Assembly (NCBI GenBank): GCA_009026175.1
Contig: WBTZ01000023.1
Span: 1 to 43,973, forward strand
Reading direction: 5' to 3'
DNA from: Zoogloea sp.
GTDB lineage: Bacteria; Pseudomonadota; Gammaproteobacteria; Burkholderiales; Rhodocyclaceae
Length of the DNA: 43,973 nt
Shown: positions 43,336-43,973 of the stretch, piece by piece
How positions within the stretch are numbered: the first letter of the stretch is position 1
How the letters are laid out: each line of letters opens with the position of its first letter
The notes under the pieces: model-generated
What the model saw: only the letters and a program-made list of their open reading frames with translations
Told to the model about the DNA's origin: nothing
The model's database searches: none
Program-made: the position numbers and the translations under genes

Positions 43336-43685
43336 CCTGCGGTTACCGGGACTTCCCAGGCCGGCGCTGGCTGGTGGTGTTCCTGCGGGCGGCCCATCTT
43401 GCGGGTGTGGTCGGCGTGGGTGCCGGCCTGCTCGCTGGCGCCAGTGCATCAGGCTCTTTCGCCGGCTTGCTGGTGGTCTCCGGCGTGCTCATGGCGGCGC
43501 TGGATGCCTGGTCGAATCCGGTCTGGCTGCGGGAGTTCGCCGGCCTGTCGCTGATCCTCAAGTTCGCCCTGCTGCTGTGGTTCGCGGTGGACGAAGCCAC
43601 GCGCCCGGCGCTTTTCTGGTCGATCCTGGTCTTCTCGACCATCTTCTCCCACGCACCCGCCAGTTTCCGCCACCGCCAGTTGTAG
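43332..43685 (+). CDS. Small three- or four-helix membrane protein
   Basis: A 117-residue hydrophobic protein with segments LVVFLRAAHLAGVVGVGAGL, SFAGLLVVSGVLMAALDAW and LSLILKFALLLWFAVDEA, then LFWSILVFSTIFSH. I do not recognise a named family. The GTG at 43332 overlaps the previous stop in a GTGA junction, which supports both the start and translational coupling with the CinA-type gene. Confidence 0.75.
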   Translation: MTCGYRDFPGRRWLVVFLRAAHLAGVVGVGAGLLAGASASGSFAGLLVVSGVLMAALDAWSNPVWLREFAGLSLILKFALLLWFAVDEATRPALFWSILVFSTIFSHAPASFRHRQL

Positions 43686-43757
43686 GCCGGCCGGCTGTCA
43701 TGGGCGTGCAGCCTTGCGTCGCTATGCTCCCGCAGCGTTGTGGCCGGGAGATGGAAG

Positions 43758-43973
43758 ATGGATGCGGACTGCGTGTGGGTGAAGACGTCGGCCGGGGTGG
43801 AGGAGATCGCGGAGCGCCGACGGACCATTCCGCCGCGCCTCAGGACCGTGCTGATCCTGGTGGACGGGCGCCGCAGCGTGCGCCATCTGCGCGAGACCGC
43901 CGGCATGCTGGCCGACATGGGCGCGTCGCTGGCCGAGTTGCGCGGGCTCGGCTTGATCGCCCCGGTCGAAGTG
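43758..43973 (+). CDS. Hypothetical protein (C-terminus outside window)
   Basis: An open frame of 72 codons running off the window end, starting MDADCVWVKTSAGVEEIAER. The stretch PPRLRTVLILVDGRRSVRHL and LRGLGLIAPVEV resembles the N-terminal region of short conserved hypothetical proteins in betaproteobacteria that pair a winged-helix-like fold with a variable tail. The function is unknown. GGGAG lies about 10 bases before the ATG. A frame shift of one base gives another short ATG at 43751, which is less plausible. Confidence 0.65.
   Translation, partial: MDADCVWVKTSAGVEEIAERRRTIPPRLRTVLILVDGRRSVRHLRETAGMLADMGASLAELRGLGLIAPVEV

Noticed and set aside
40861-43449. Very long open frame on the minus strand (about 860 codons).
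   Set aside because: It is antisense to four genes with clear domains, and its composition (Gly, Gln, His, Arg repeats) is that of an antisense shadow in high-GC DNA.

Overview
The window is a stretch of high-GC chromosome from a betaproteobacterium. The best fit is the Rhodocyclales/Zoogloeaceae neighbourhood. The support is the gene set and gene order: phaC-phaB-phaB-phaR-rimO, engB/cytochrome c4/resB/ccsA (system II cytochrome c maturation), pilB-pilC-pilD, FmdB-DUF502, an exosortase-type PEP-CTERM protein and DUF455. I see no phage, insertion sequence, plasmid function or CRISPR array. The content is mostly core genome with a few accessory-looking genes.

Layout. (1) 1-7088, minus strand: a DUF502 membrane protein (cut by the window edge), an FmdB-type zinc ribbon protein, the type IV pilus set pilD-pilC-pilB, a CorC/HlyC-type CBS protein and a YpjD-type cytochrome c assembly protein. 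(2) 7127-12375, plus strand: ffh, a PAS histidine kinase with a FixJ-type regulator, a phasin and a DUF455 ferritin-like protein. (3) 12411-16349, minus strand: ccsA, resB and cytochrome c4, with engB and manC on the plus strand beyond them. (4) 18656-19990, minus strand: a hypothetical protein and bamD; then rluD, pgeF and a ZIP metal transporter on the plus strand, with a small membrane protein overlapping the transporter tail to tail. (5) 22833-28329: the polyhydroxyalkanoate (PHA) block, with synthase, two tandem acetoacetyl-CoA reductases, the PhaR repressor and rimO. A patatin-like lipase and an FAD-linked oxidase follow. (6) 30701-31885: an AT-richer island with a PEP-CTERM gene preceded by a near-consensus sigma-54 promoter. 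(7) 31886-32675: seven tRNA genes (Ala-Glu-Asp-Glu-Ala-Glu-Asp) under one strong sigma-70 promoter and one terminator, formed by a tandem duplication of about 480 bp. (8) 32803-34528: a low-molecular-weight phosphotyrosine phosphatase and a sugar nucleotidyltransferase. (9) 34605-43973: a hypothetical protein with nadC, a membrane-anchored glutamate-synthase-like protein, an EF-hand protein with a structured leader, miaA, a TraB/GumN protein, a cell-wall amidase, an EI24 membrane protein, a CinA-type domain protein and two small hypotheticals.

How the genes work together. The phasin, PhaC, two PhaB and PhaR form a PHA storage module. No beta-ketothiolase (phaA) is present here, so it must lie elsewhere. 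TGC/GCA-rich elements in front of phaC and phaR are candidate PhaR operators. CcsA, ResB and cytochrome c4 are a maturation-plus-substrate unit. ManC, the second nucleotidyltransferase, the phosphatase and the PEP-CTERM protein all point to a surface-polysaccharide lifestyle, but no polysaccharide locus lies in the window.

I did not find a clearly new multi-gene system. The observations most worth following are the sigma-54 promoter of the PEP-CTERM gene, the duplicated tRNA array, the structured leader before the EF-hand gene, the possible PhaR sites, and the palindrome and stem-loop before the nucleotidyltransferase at 33422. All family calls come from reading motifs by eye; no database search was run.
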